A stretch of DNA of 64,000 bases from Cannabis sativa (lineage: Eukaryota; Streptophyta; Magnoliopsida; Rosales; Cannabaceae). Both the position numbers and the translations under genes were made by a program. Below the pieces are notes generated by a model, which worked only from the letters and a program-made list of their open reading frames with translations, searched no databases and was not told where the DNA came from. How positions within the stretch are numbered: position 1 is the stretch's first letter; each line of letters opens with the position of its first letter. The stretch lies in NCBI RefSeq assembly GCF_029168945.1, contig NC_083602.1:8987850-9051849 (forward strand), read 5' to 3'. Positions 44,181 to 54,399 of the stretch are shown here, piece after piece.

Positions 44181-44920
44181 TGCAAAATTTCTTGAGAATG
44201 CCTTGATCAGTGGGAGTGATCAATCAAAGGACTTAGGTCCTGAGAAAGATCCTTCAGAACCTTCCACTTCAAAAGCAAGATTGATAATGGTTAACACTCC
44301 TGTAGTTCAAACGAATGTTGAACAACCATTACCAATCACTGAAGATCCACAAGTTGGTAATGATAATCCTGTAGATCAAAATGTTCAAGAGTTGCCTGCA
44401 ACTGTTGAACAACCTGCTGAACCTGCTGCTGCTCCCCAAGAGCCTGTTGGTGAAGTCTTAAGAAGATCTACTAGACCTATCAAACCAAAGATTTACAAAG
44501 ACTATGTTGTGTATTTATTAGAATCTGATATTGGAATTGGAAATGATCCAGAAACGTTTTTACAAGCTATGAACAGTAGAGAATCAAAATTGTGGTACAA
44601 TGCTATGGATGATGAAATGAATTCTATGAGGTGCAACGAGGTACGGGAACTTGTAAAGTTGCCTAATGGGGCGAGAGCCATTGGCTGTAAATGGGTCTAT
44701 AAAACTAAGAAAGACTCATTAGGCAACACTGATAGGTACAAAGCGAGACTTGTTGCTAAAGGATTCACTCAAGAGGAAGGAATTGACAATAAGGATACTT
44801 TTTCTCTGTATCAAAGAAAGATTCCCTCGAGTCATCTTGGCATTAGTTGCTCATTTTGATTTAGAGGCTGGAGCGAGATGGATGTAAAAGCGCTTTTCTG
44901 AATGGTGATCTAGATGAGGA
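44167..44920 (+). pseudogene. Copia 2 linker and RT N-terminal part
   Basis: An acidic, Pro-rich linker (VEQPAEPAAAPQEPVGEVLR) is followed by RRSTRPIKPKIYKDYVVYLL and the RT start with AIGCKWVYKTKKDSLGNTDR and RLVAKGFTQEEGID. A frame break near 44,805-44,920 separates it from the long RT frame. Confidence 0.8.
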
Positions 44921-44927
44921 GGTATAC

Positions 44928-46115
44928 ATGAAACAACCAGAAGGATTCTCCTCTAGTGAAGGTCAGGATTTGGTATGCAAGCTCAAGAAGTCCATTTATG
45001 GATTAAAACAAGCATCCCGCCAATGGTATTTAAAATTTCATGATGTCATCTCTTCCTTTGGATTTGAAGAGAATGTCATGGATCAATGCATATACCTGAA
45101 GGAAAGTGGGAGTAAAATCTGTTTTCTTGTTTTATATGTGGACGATATTCTTCTTGCATCCAATGATAAAGGGTTGCTACGTGAAGTGAAACAATTTCTT
45201 TCAAAGAACTTTGAGATGAAAGACATGGGTGAAGCATCCTATGTCATAGGCATTAAGATTCATAGAGATAGATACCGAGGTATCTTAGGTTTATCTCAAG
45301 AAGCCTACATCAACAGAGTTTTAGAAAGATTTCATATGAAAGATTGTTCACCGAGCGTTGCTCCAATTATAAAGGGTGATAAATTAAATCTGAGCCAGTG
45401 CCCAAAGAATGATTTTGTAAGAGAACAAATGAAGAACATTCCTTATGCTTCTGCTGTCGGAAGCCTAATGTATGCTCAGGTGTGCACAAGACCCGACATT
45501 GCTTATTCTGTCGGAATGTTAGGAAGATTTCAGAGTAACCCGGGGATAGACCACTGGAAAGCTGCAAAGAAAGTAATGAGGTATCTTCAGGGTACTAAGG
45601 ATTACAAACTGATGTTCAAACGAACTGACAATCTAGAAGTAGTTGGCTACTCAGACTCAGATTTCACTGGTTGCACTGATTCACGTAAATCTACATCTGG
45701 TTACGTGTTTATGTTTGCTGGTGGAGCTGTGTCCTGGAGGAGTAACAAACAAACTTTGACTGCTACTTCTACTATGGAGGCTGAGTTCGTTTCTTGTTTT
45801 GAGGCTACATCACATGGTGTATGGCTAAAGAGTTTCATTTTAGGCCTTAGAGTGGTTGATTCCATTGCAAGGCCGCTAAAGATGTTCTGTGACAATTCAG
45901 GTGCTGTTTTCATGGCTAAGAACAACAAAAGTGGAAGTCGAAGCAAGCACATCGACATTAAGTACTTAGCTATTAGAGAACGTGTTAAGGAAAATAAAGT
46001 GGTCATTCAACATATTAGCACTGAATTGATGATTGCCGATCCTATGACAAAAGGCTTGCCACCTCATAAATTCAAGGATCATGTAGAGAACATGGGACTT
46101 GGTTCCCTTATGTAA
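44928..46115 (+). CDS. Copia 2 reverse transcriptase and RNase H
   Basis: An open 395-codon frame, part of the former polyprotein. RT: SIYGLKQASRQWYLKFHDVI, the catalytic LYVDDILLASND, LSQEAYINRVLERF and YAQVCTRPDIAYSVGMLG. RNase H: GYSDSDFTGCTDSRKSTSGY, STMEAEFVS and MFCDNSGAVFMAKNN give the D-E-D acidic set. The C-terminus is LIADPMTKGLPPH-like (MIADPMTKGL). It has no start codon of its own, since upstream frame breaks cut it from gag-pol. RT-RNase H copied element RNA in the particle. Confidence 0.85.
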   Translation: MKQPEGFSSSEGQDLVCKLKKSIYGLKQASRQWYLKFHDVISSFGFEENVMDQCIYLKESGSKICFLVLYVDDILLASNDKGLLREVKQFLSKNFEMKDMGEASYVIGIKIHRDRYRGILGLSQEAYINRVLERFHMKDCSPSVAPIIKGDKLNLSQCPKNDFVREQMKNIPYASAVGSLMYAQVCTRPDIAYSVGMLGRFQSNPGIDHWKAAKKVMRYLQGTKDYKLMFKRTDNLEVVGYSDSDFTGCTDSRKSTSGYVFMFAGGAVSWRSNKQTLTATSTMEAEFVSCFEATSHGVWLKSFILGLRVVDSIARPLKMFCDNSGAVFMAKNNKSGSRSKHIDIKYLAIRERVKENKVVIQHISTELMIADPMTKGLPPHKFKDHVENMGLGSLM

Positions 46116-46405
46116 TTTGTACAAATAAAGTTATTATTAATGAAACTCTTATTTTTGATTTTCTCATATTTATGCGCATCTTAATTTTACATTTGAGAAA
46201 AATTTCAGAGGACCTGAATAAACATAAGGTTTAGGGTTTATTCACTTAAGTACATTGCCACATAAAGTACATTGTTATATAATAAATGTATTGTAATACA
46301 TGGAAGATAATACTCGATTCATAATGAGGACATGTCGCTATGATTCGTATGTTTATTATATAATGAGGAACGTTGGGTTTGAATATTTTAGTTTAAATGC
46401 TGACC

Positions 46406-46416
46406 AAGTGGGAGAA
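46406..46416 (+). other. Copia 2 polypurine tract
   Basis: AAGTGGGAGAA immediately before the 3' LTR. The same AGTGGGAG core is used by copia 1 and the LARD family. Confidence 0.8.
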
Positions 46417-46926
46417 TATTAGAATATTTTTATTTATGGAAATTATTTTCTAATTAAGGAAATGATTTTCTATTTAAGGAAATAAATAAATAATTGATTT
46501 TCTGATAAATGAATATTTTATATTCATTGAATCTGAACAAAATCAATTATGTAATATTCTATATATGGTCAGATTTCTATATTCATTACCTGATTTGATT
46601 TCCTGAATTAATTGTCAAAATATTCTGACAATTAATGTGGCGAAGATACTGATGGAGTATCTCACCTATAAATATAGGGTCTCGGTCCCTAAGCTCCTCA
46701 CTCATTCTGAATTCATTCAGCAAATTCCATCTAAAGAGAGTTGAGAGAGCGAGGAAGCCCGAACTCCAATACCGAAGCTATCGCAGGGATTGAAGCTCAA
46801 AGATCAATGGCTGGAGGTACATCGATCCTTTCATTGCATATATTATTGATATGATTACAGTTTATTTTCCGCATTTCATATCATTTGTATATGCTATATT
46901 ACATACACTATATATATAGTCTAACA
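46417..46926 (+). repeat. Copia 2 3' LTR
   Basis: 510 bases ending TAGTCTAACA. It starts TATTAGAATATT, so the canonical TG is changed to TA. The body is nearly identical to the 5' LTR. Confidence 0.88.
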
Positions 46927-47438
46927 TAATTATATAAAAAAAAAAATCATTTGTAATGTGCAGAAAAGTTTTCATTTTCTAAAATGAAACTCCAGTCTTG
47001 TATTAACGTGAATAAAATACAAGAAAATAGTGTGTGAAAACACCCACTGAAACACAGAAGCCGAACAAAGATAGATAGAACGAAATTACATAGAATTGCA
47101 AATAACTGCTACTGTCTGATAATATACAAAAATAAATAACAGTATTTAAAAACATCAATTCAAAACTTTAGAAATGTATGGAAAAAATTACTTGGTTCCA
47201 CATTTAAGTTCACCCTCTATCGTGTGTGCATATATGTGTATATTAGATTTAGTGCTTAGAAATCAAGGTGTAAAATCTTTTCATTTTTGTTTGTTTGGAT
47301 CAGCTAAGTATTAAAACCTTGTTAATAATTGAAAATATTATACAGAAATGATTCTACATTGTCCATTGCAACAACATAAACTAAATGAACAGAACACAAA
47401 AGAATATAACGCATAAACCATAAGAAAAGACAGTAAAC
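46927..47438. other. Nicalin intron right of copia 2
   Basis: AT-rich intron DNA without further features. Confidence 0.6.
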
Positions 47439-47606
47439 CTTTTTCAACGCCAAGATAAACAGATTATTCTTTGGGAGGAAAGGAGCCACTCGAGGTGTTC
47501 GCGACAGCAACTCCAACCAAGATTTTACATAAAAAGAATTTACTGCTAAACTACTGTTGTCTGCAAATATTTGAATGTTCTTTTCTTGGAAACCATAAAT
47601 ATGTCT
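47439..47606 (-). pseudogene. Nicalin exon (KSWLELLSRTPRV block)
   Basis: Encodes RHIYGFQEKNIQIFADNSSL then AVNSFYVKSWLELLSRTPRV and APFLPKNNLFILALKK. 56 codons in frame, acceptor TATGCAG, donor GTTTAC. Confidence 0.85.
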
Positions 47607-47818
47607 CTGCATAGGACAAGGATGTTGGCTAGGTCAGAGAAAGTATTGAGAACTTAAAACAATTGTATTTATTTACAATTCTCTGCCAATCATAATGTAC
47701 CAATGAATTTACATTGAAAATGTTCTACTGCATATTCAAATTTAAATCATCATGCTCAGACAGAAATTTAAAATGTCAAGTAGTACAATAAAATGTCATA
47801 ACAGGAATGTAACCGTAC

Positions 47819-48084
47819 CGCAAGACTCTCAACAATTAACTTGACACTTTTGATGATCGAAGTTTCATTAACAAAATTTCTGCAGAAAACCAACTTATTA
47901 GCAAGTGTTCCTGTACAAACTTACATGAATTCCAGGAATAAGAAGCATCAAGTGAGAACAAGAAATAAAACCGGCTGTCAACTATACCACCCGTTCTTTC
48001 TAACAACTCAGGAGCAGCAGAAAGTTTAGAGATAGTGGCTACAGTAACTCTCAGCTTTGAAAACTGTTCATGCTCCCACGCTAC
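47819..48084 (-). pseudogene. Two nicalin exons (WEHEQFS and NFVNE blocks)
   Basis: Exon 47,972-48,084 encodes VAWEHEQFSKLRVTVATISK then LSAAPELLERTGGIVDS. Exon 47,819-47,879 completes the split Arg codon and encodes NFVNETSIIKSVKLIVESLA. Both have GT donors and AG acceptors. Confidence 0.82.
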
Positions 48085-48255
48085 CTACAAATGCAGCAAC
48101 TTTATCAGCAGGTCTAATAATATATATCAGTAAAACACCAAGTTCCAGGACCCTTGAGCAGTGATGCTAGTGCCCAAATTAGCTCATGGTAATTTAAAAT
48201 TATCTCATAGAAACACATTAACTACCCTATAACTATTCCATGCTTAGATACTTAC

Positions 48256-48562
48256 TCGAGGATTTGAAATGTTTATCTTCTTGTGTTTCAGGCCTACTTT
48301 AACACCCAATTCTTTTGCTACATTAGAGAAACCCTGAAAAATCATTATGAAACATAAGGATTCAGCACTTTAGCAAGAGCACTTGTAGGTACCACACACG
48401 GTAAGCATTTTATATCTTACTTCAAAAATTTGCTTTATGTAAGTATTTTCTAGAGGCTTAGAAACATGAATCCATAATTCATTATCCCATGAGCCAACAC
48501 TGTTCAAGCAAATAGCGTAGTCAATACTCTCCCGAAGACGTTGATCAACACTCTGAAAGCCA
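48256..48562 (-). pseudogene. Two nicalin exons (SIDYAICLNSVGSWDNE and NISNPR blocks)
   Basis: Exon 48,256-48,333 encodes GFSNVAKELGVKVGLKHKKI then NISNPR before GTAAGT. Exon 48,421 to 48,552 or 48,562 encodes SVDQRLRESIDYAICLNSVG then SWDNELWIHVSKPLENTYIK. The exon should begin W-L. An extra T puts those codons out of frame but makes a new TTTCAG acceptor three codons later. Confidence 0.82.
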
Positions 48563-48665
48563 CTGTAATAGGCAAATTTTACAATAAGAGACTGCTAAAA
48601 CTATATAAAGAATAAAGTAAATCAAGAAGTGTACACTTTTTCTCTTTACTTCTTTAAGTGTGTAC

Positions 48666-48905
48666 CTTCTGAGTTCCATTGTAGTTATAAGGTCCACCAG
48701 AAGTCAACCCAAACAGTAAATTGTAATTCCTCTTGTATTGGGATTTGAGTAAAGAATAAAGAACAACCTAGCAATCTCAAGAAGTGCAACAGCGCCACTT
48801 TCATTGCTATCACTTCCCACTGATAAACTACAAAGAAAAAAAATCTCACACCTAAGTAAAATTCGTATAAGTTAATTTTATTTATCAAATCTCATATAGT
48901 TACAG
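48666..48905 (-). pseudogene. Nicalin exon duplicate (GGPYNYNGTQK) and trace of the preceding exon
   Basis: Same exon as 19,655-19,815, with flanking introns. It keeps NPNTRG, which copy 1 has lost, but has a one-base deletion just after it. To the right, about 30 bases of the preceding exon (GATGCCCCAAATGTG) remain before LTR sequence begins near 48,928. Confidence 0.8.
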
Positions 48906-48928
48906 AGATGCCCCAAATGTGTCATATG

Positions 48929-48984
48929 TTAATGAAACATACTTGTTAGTAAATCTAGATCCTGGTAAAATATTTCCAACAGCT
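48929..48984 (+). repeat. Last 56 bases of a plus-oriented LTR
   Basis: TTAATGAAACATACTTG through TTTCCAACA matches the end of 17,635-19,488. On its left it joins the nicalin exon trace at an ATGTTAATG overlap. Confidence 0.75.
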
Positions 48985-51328
48985 ATAAATTCAAACATCG
49001 TTCTAATCCAAATAATCAAAGATCCTCTATAGAAGATTTACACCGAGTGAGAACAAATTTATCGTTTCACCCCTCAATGTATTTTATCGTTAAAACACTT
49101 AGCTTCCGATAAATGATATTTCAGTAAACTAATATAATCACTAAAATAAGAGCTCTTCCATTTCACTCTATTAAGCCAAGCTCGAAGGAAATCATCATTT
49201 CACTTCTATGTCCAGATAGAAGCTATAGATTCTATATCTATGTTTAGCGCTCCCACTCAATGGTACTATCATGTTCCCAAAATGTACGTTTTACCCGGAC
49301 CAAAAGGTAGGCTTAACTAACAAATCAAAGAAAACAAATAACACTCTTGAGATTGAACCTAACCATGTCAGGATTGAGATCTTTTGATCTAAGATCAACT
49401 AGTGATATTGACTTAGAAAGATACAACAGTAAGATTATAATATCTTTACCAAGATCAATATCGATCCCAGTCCAATGTATACTCCATACATCTGAAACTA
49501 GCATACTTTGCCAATGTTCTCAAAAGAACATAATACTTATCCAAGGTGTAAGTAAGCTTTATCGTTGACTATCACATCAGTGTAAATCCAGTGCACTGAT
49601 GAATCAAGGGACATTATCTTGTGAAGCATATAATCACAATTACCTTCCACTGTGTTGACATTACTGTAATTGTGAATAACTATATGTTTTGGATTTAACA
49701 GATTTTGTACACATTAAACCATAAACATGAAAACTACATGTATACATAAATGACTTCTAATCTTCTATTGATAACAAATCAGATTACATTGAAATAATTT
49801 TTATTTAGGGCATAAAATCCGAACAAACTCCCACTTGCACAAACATAAAAAAAATAGTGCATTTCAGTCTATCAATTGTCTTGATATCTAGATCATGAGT
49901 AGTATATTTGACTAAACCCAAATTACTGGGACTATAAGTCTGTGGTAAGCAACTGCTTTCTCCACCATTACTTCCTTTATGTGCTTAAAACATTATGCAA
50001 CATCATATTTTATATGCATTACTCCTCTAGGGATACTGAATTCTTTACTGCTTATAAAGTGCATCTGAATAAACAGAAGACATGTCTCTAATTCTATCAA
50101 AAAATGGAATAGAGATAACACAGTAAGAACTTTCTTCAGTTGAATGACTTTCTAGTGCTTTTCGAAAGAAACTTAGTTATGTAGCTTCACTGATGGAGCT
50201 TAAGTTATTATAGATGGGCTTTTACGTCCTTCTAGAATAATTCCTCCACCCCAGAGTAACCACCATCTCGAATAGGTTATGAATTGGTGTAGATATAAGG
50301 ATTCTAATATACACCCTTATCTTCTAACATATAGGTCACTTTCAGAGATTCTTCCTTGATTGTCTCCTAATGTTCCTTGCTTGATTACATCTTAGATGGC
50401 TCCCACTCAACAGTAGGAGTCCGGTTAAGTTCGTACACTAGTGTACACTTAGCCTCTTACTATTGGTTCTCAGGGACATCTTGTTGTGACATACTGTCTT
50501 AGTGCGAAACTATAAGTTCCTTCTAGACTAAGTCATCAACATAGCATTCTAGTATTAACATTAATGTAAAGTACTTGCTTAAGATTAAGTAATCATTAGA
50601 GATACCATAAAATATTTCATGAGGACTAGGGATTTTGCCTAAGTCATTCGAATAAATTTTGCAAAATTCTCCTGTCTTATCCTCAAAATTCTAATAAGTT
50701 ATTTCTAACCATATGAATGGTTAGATTTACTTTCTCAGTTATATTTAAAATTCCTATCATTATCATAACATAGTAAGCTATCACTAGTGTCATCCAAATA
50801 AAGATGGGCTTAGAATTTTAAAATTCTCCCACTCAAATAAGGTACTGTGATACTATGTCCAAGAACTTTATTGGTATCAATTTCTATTACAACAGTAACA
50901 AGTTAATTGGAACAAATATAGGATCAAGAATAAGTTCTAGTAATTTGCTAATTTGTTTATTATATTACATCCATGTCTAATCAAAATATGTGTGTCATAG
51001 AGATTCTGTGGTGTATTTAGTAGAATCTAGAGTTCAAAGAAAATTTTTGAACTGCATATATCAATAGCTTCTTCTACCCCTAAGTGTTATAGAGATCCTA
51101 TGGAGTTCTGAATATAATCTAGAGTTCAATAAATGTAAAAGATCGTTGAACTGCATATATTACTTTTTAACTTCTTCCACCCCCATCAGATCAAAAGATC
51201 TTTTTATTAAACAAAATCTTAATAATTGCTTAAGAAATTACAATTATTCACAAACATTGAATTTGAATTTGAAGTGTTTATGTGGTATTAACTCTTTGCA
51301 CAGATTAATATACCATAGATTTTGTATC
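48985..51328 (-). mobile_element. LARD-family element with gag only, left part
   Basis: 48,985-49,825 is the right-hand part of a LARD-family LTR (end CCGAACA). It is followed by AACTCCCACTTGCAC, the purine tract on the minus strand, and a 1.5-kb 3' UTR homologous to 2589-5100 of the LARD. The SIRE-like copia interrupts it at 51,328. The element resumes at 61,559 with sequence leading straight into gag, so no pol existed between them before the insertion. Confidence 0.75.
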
Positions 51329-52450
51329 TGAAAAACCGTATTTTTGCAAATGTCAGTTGTATATAAGAAAATATTAAAACTGTAAACGTTTGCAGCAGCA
51401 GAAAGTAATTCTGCTACAGCAAAACAGAACAGGCAAAATATAAAATATTTGTAGAAAAATAAATAACTTGACACAAGAGATTTATACGTGGTATCAGTGT
51501 TCTCACGAACACTCCTAGTCCACGGGGCCACGCCCAGAGAATGAAATCAATTAATAAAGTATCAAAATTACAAAGACAATTGACTTAAACAAGTTTAGAC
51601 TCCTAAGTATTACGCAATCCTTTGTAATCCACTTTAAGAATCTGACTTCTTGAAACACCTTCAAGCCCGAACTCCCTTCGTCTTTGAAGTGTGAGTGCTT
51701 ACTTCCTCCCGAAGTAAGGCTTCAACAAGTCTTCTCCCGAAGACCAAGTGCTTACTTCCTCCCGAAGTAAGGCTTTACCAAGTCTTCTCCCGAAGACCAA
51801 TCTCTTGTTCAGTCAAGTAGTTCTTCACAACCTCTAGGACATAGTAAGAACAGAAATAGAACAACTAGAACCTAGATGAACAACTAGGCTCTCACAAAAC
51901 AAAGAAACACTCTTCTCTCAAAAAGATAAATGCAAAAAATGATTAATGGAAGAGTTAATTCGAATGGTTGCTCTCTAGGCTCTATTTATAGAACATAGAA
52001 ACCAAAGAGGCAACCACAAGTTTGAATCTACAACTGTACAAAAACTTTCCTAAGAAACACGATCTGCTACATTAGGTTCGAATGCTGACGCAGCAGATCA
52101 GACCAGAAACGGGAAACTTGCTAAAATCGGGTCCGATCCTCTATCAATGCTTGATTCCTGCCAAAAACAGATTAGATATTCTGATTGTATCAAGATACAA
52201 TCGAAATCAACAAGGAAAAGGCAATAATCAAAGTTTCCCTAAAAAAGACAACTTTCCAAAAGAGAATTGCTTCTCTTTTAAGAAGTTTTCAACAAAGGAA
52301 AGTTCAGCTGAAAGTGCAACTTTCCTAACAAGGAGAAGGGCAACTAAAAATCGAATTTAAAAGGTAAGAATCCGAAAATGAATGCTCAACAATCTTACCA
52401 TAAATAGAAAAATTATTTTGTCAACTAACTTGCCAAAAAAGGACTTTACA
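51329..52450 (-). repeat. SIRE-like 3' LTR
   Basis: 1,122 bases. It contains a 53-base unit in two copies (51,698-51,750 and from 51,751). Each has two hairpins: CTTACTTC facing GAAGTAAG, and GTCTTC facing GAAGAC. A 92-codon ORF present in both LTRs is not regarded as a gene. Confidence 0.9.
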
Positions 52451-52465
52451 ATTTCCCCCTTTGGC
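52451..52465 (-). other. SIRE-like polypurine tract
   Basis: The minus strand reads GCCAAAGGGGGAAAT directly before the 3' LTR. Confidence 0.85.
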
Positions 52466-52771
52466 ACTTTAGATGAACAAAATAATTTTTAACAAAAAGT
52501 ACCTGCAAGACAAAGTTAGCAAGAGCCAAAAATACTACTCCCCCTGAGTAACACAACCGAATATCACAAAGAGACTAAAGACGAGCTAACTTTAAAAGAT
52601 ATGTTCACAAGTACTAACCAACCACAACTCCCCCTGACAAAAGGGTCCAGAGTTGGGCAAAAACAAATTAAAAATAAATATCTCTCCCCCTTTTTGTTTA
52701 TCGGAGTGCCAAAGCAAAAACAAAGAAAGAAAAATAGAGATAAGTTCAATCAAAAGCAAAGAAAAAACAAC

Positions 52772-54312
52772 TTAGTCTCGGTAGAGTTTAACCAAAGAAG
52801 TCAATTGCTTGGACATCTCATGTTGAACTTCTTCCATTGCTGCAAGGCGATTATGCACATTCTGAACTTCGGATTTGACTTCCAGGAGTTGCAACTGCGA
52901 AACTTCAACTTGCGACGATAGTAGCGGCGAGCGCACGGCCTTTGGCCGTTTTTGAAACACAACATCAAAGTACTCAGAGGGTTGGAATGTAGGTCCACTG
53001 ATAGGAGGCTCAAGTGTTTCATGTGATTGGGCCACATTCTTCTGAGAAGATAAAACCTTATAGATTAGATTTGGAAACACAAGTTTAAAGGCTGGCTTTT
53101 TACCTCTTCGGAAGGAGACAATCTGGTTCATAATGTGGGAGGCCAAATCAATTGAAGTTCCAGAAGTATAAGAGTGAAGCCACATCTTGAGAGACTACGG
53201 TCTTGTTTGAATTAGGAACCCAATTGCTTAAAGCAAACCGCATAAGAGATGCATGAGCAAAAGTGAGGTGAGTGATTCGAAGACTCTCCCCTGGTTTCAA
53301 TTCTGAACGAGCACCCGTGAGTTCAGAGAGCATCAACTCACGATCCATGGACATCATTGCATTGGAGACATTCTCGGGCAATTGCAAAGCTTGAGCAATA
53401 TCCTTTTTAGAAAAAGAGAACCAGTGACCCCTAACATAAACTCTTCGATATAGTCTAGAATTCTCATCAAGGAAATCATCAGTGAGATTAGCATAAAAAT
53501 CCTTAACAATGTTTGCAATGTATCCAATGAAACCACTGAGAGTGTTTTCCCATTGATGAAATTGAATAAACTTTACAATACCATAAACACGATGAGCATG
53601 AAAATCATAGTTCCTCTCACTTTCAAACTTACGGTTTGCATATAAATTCCAATCACGTTCATTATCACGATAATAAAATCGAGGGCAACCAGACAGAGAT
53701 GAAGGGACATTACCAGAAGAAGGTTCTTCCATAAGTGCCTTGCCTTTGGCGACGCGCGAGGCCTTTCTTGCGAAGCGAGGTTTTGATCGAGGAGGCTCTG
53801 GCTCGAGTTACGTGTCCTCCTTTGTCCTTCTCGAATGAAGAGACAGCGATTTGTACGAAGAGACTTCCATTGGATCCTCTTCTTACCGAACTTGAAGAGG
53901 CGAGGGTTGATTAGTCTTGAGTTTCCTCTTGGGGAGGTGTCTTATCACGAGATTGAGAGGCTCAAAGTTCCTTCTCGGCCAGAGGCTTCTTTGGGCTCGT
54001 GTTCGAGTAGAAGGGGCTGTTGGAGTGGAGCCGAGGAATTGATGCGGCGAGGGGGAGCGCCAACGGAGGAGGAGATTCCTTCGAAGATTCAGATGAAGAA
54101 GACCAGGTGCGAAGAGGTCTTACCGATTTGCGAACAACTTGCTTGGGTGGACGTTTTGGCTTCTCGGTTTGAGATTCACACTGGGGAAGCGATGAATCTC
54201 CAGGTTTTGCAACAACAGGAGGATGAGCTGAAGCAGCAGGGGGAGCATTGGAAGGAGTTGCAACGGTTTCTTCCAACTTTTTAGTGTGCCCTAGATTCTT
54301 GGTTCTCACCAT
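52772..54312 (-). pseudogene. SIRE-like third ORF (env-like position)
   Basis: Starts MVRTKNLGHTKKLEETVATP at 54,312. The first part (to 53,962) is Pro/Ser/Lys-rich with a VRKSVRPLRTWSSSSESS stretch. After a frame break, 53,732-53,148 reads CPRFYYRDNERDWNLYANRK, VRGHWFSFSKKDIAQALQLP and ITHLTFAHASLMRFALSNW. This is the putative plant transposon protein domain found in such ORFs. After another break, 53,185-52,772 gives LASHIMNQIVSFRRGKKPAF and a coiled-coil-like end (QLQLLEVKSEVQNVHNRLAA). I see no signal peptide or membrane helix, so env function is not supported. Its role is unknown. Confidence 0.7.
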
Positions 54313-54399
54313 TTTGGATCTGAAAGAGAAGATGAACAGAAACAACACAAGGAACAAGAAAGAGGGTTCGGGTAGGTGGTGAGTTAAATGACAAAGATT

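Larger units (their letters stand above)
39337..46926 (+). mobile_element. Copia 2, Ty1/copia element in a nicalin intron
   Basis: The left LTR (about 39,337-39,774) lacks roughly the first 75 bases. The right LTR is 46,417-46,926. The iMet primer site is at 39,777-39,788 and the purine tract AAGTGGGAGAA at 46,406-46,416. The plus-strand order is gag, protease, integrase, RT, RNase H. RT-RNase H is one open 395-codon frame, but gag, protease and integrase carry frame breaks. No target duplication is visible because the left end is truncated. The 3' LTR begins TATTAG where TGTTAG is expected. Confidence 0.9.
30408..48830 (-). pseudogene. Nicalin 3' two-thirds (copy 2), with two retroelements in introns
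   Basis: Minus-strand exons in 5' to 3' order: 48,830-48,666; 48,562 or 48,552-48,421; 48,333-48,256; 48,084-47,972; 47,879-47,819; 47,606-47,439; 38,890-38,789; 30,687-30,598; 30,470-30,408 (stop). Together they cover the nicalin lumenal M28-like domain from its middle to the single C-terminal membrane segment and the RRPPSRKV tail. Nicalin scaffolds an ER multi-pass membrane-protein assembly complex. It lacks protease function in known members. This copy has no exons upstream of 48,830 beyond a 30-base trace, has a one-base deletion in its first exon, and has doubtful frames at two splice junctions. The introns are enlarged by copia 1 and copia 2. Confidence 0.8.

Noticed and set aside
52082..52360. 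92-codon ORF repeated at 61,185-61,463
   Set aside because: It recurs only because it lies in the two LTRs of one element. It spans LTR noncoding DNA and has no recognisable domain.
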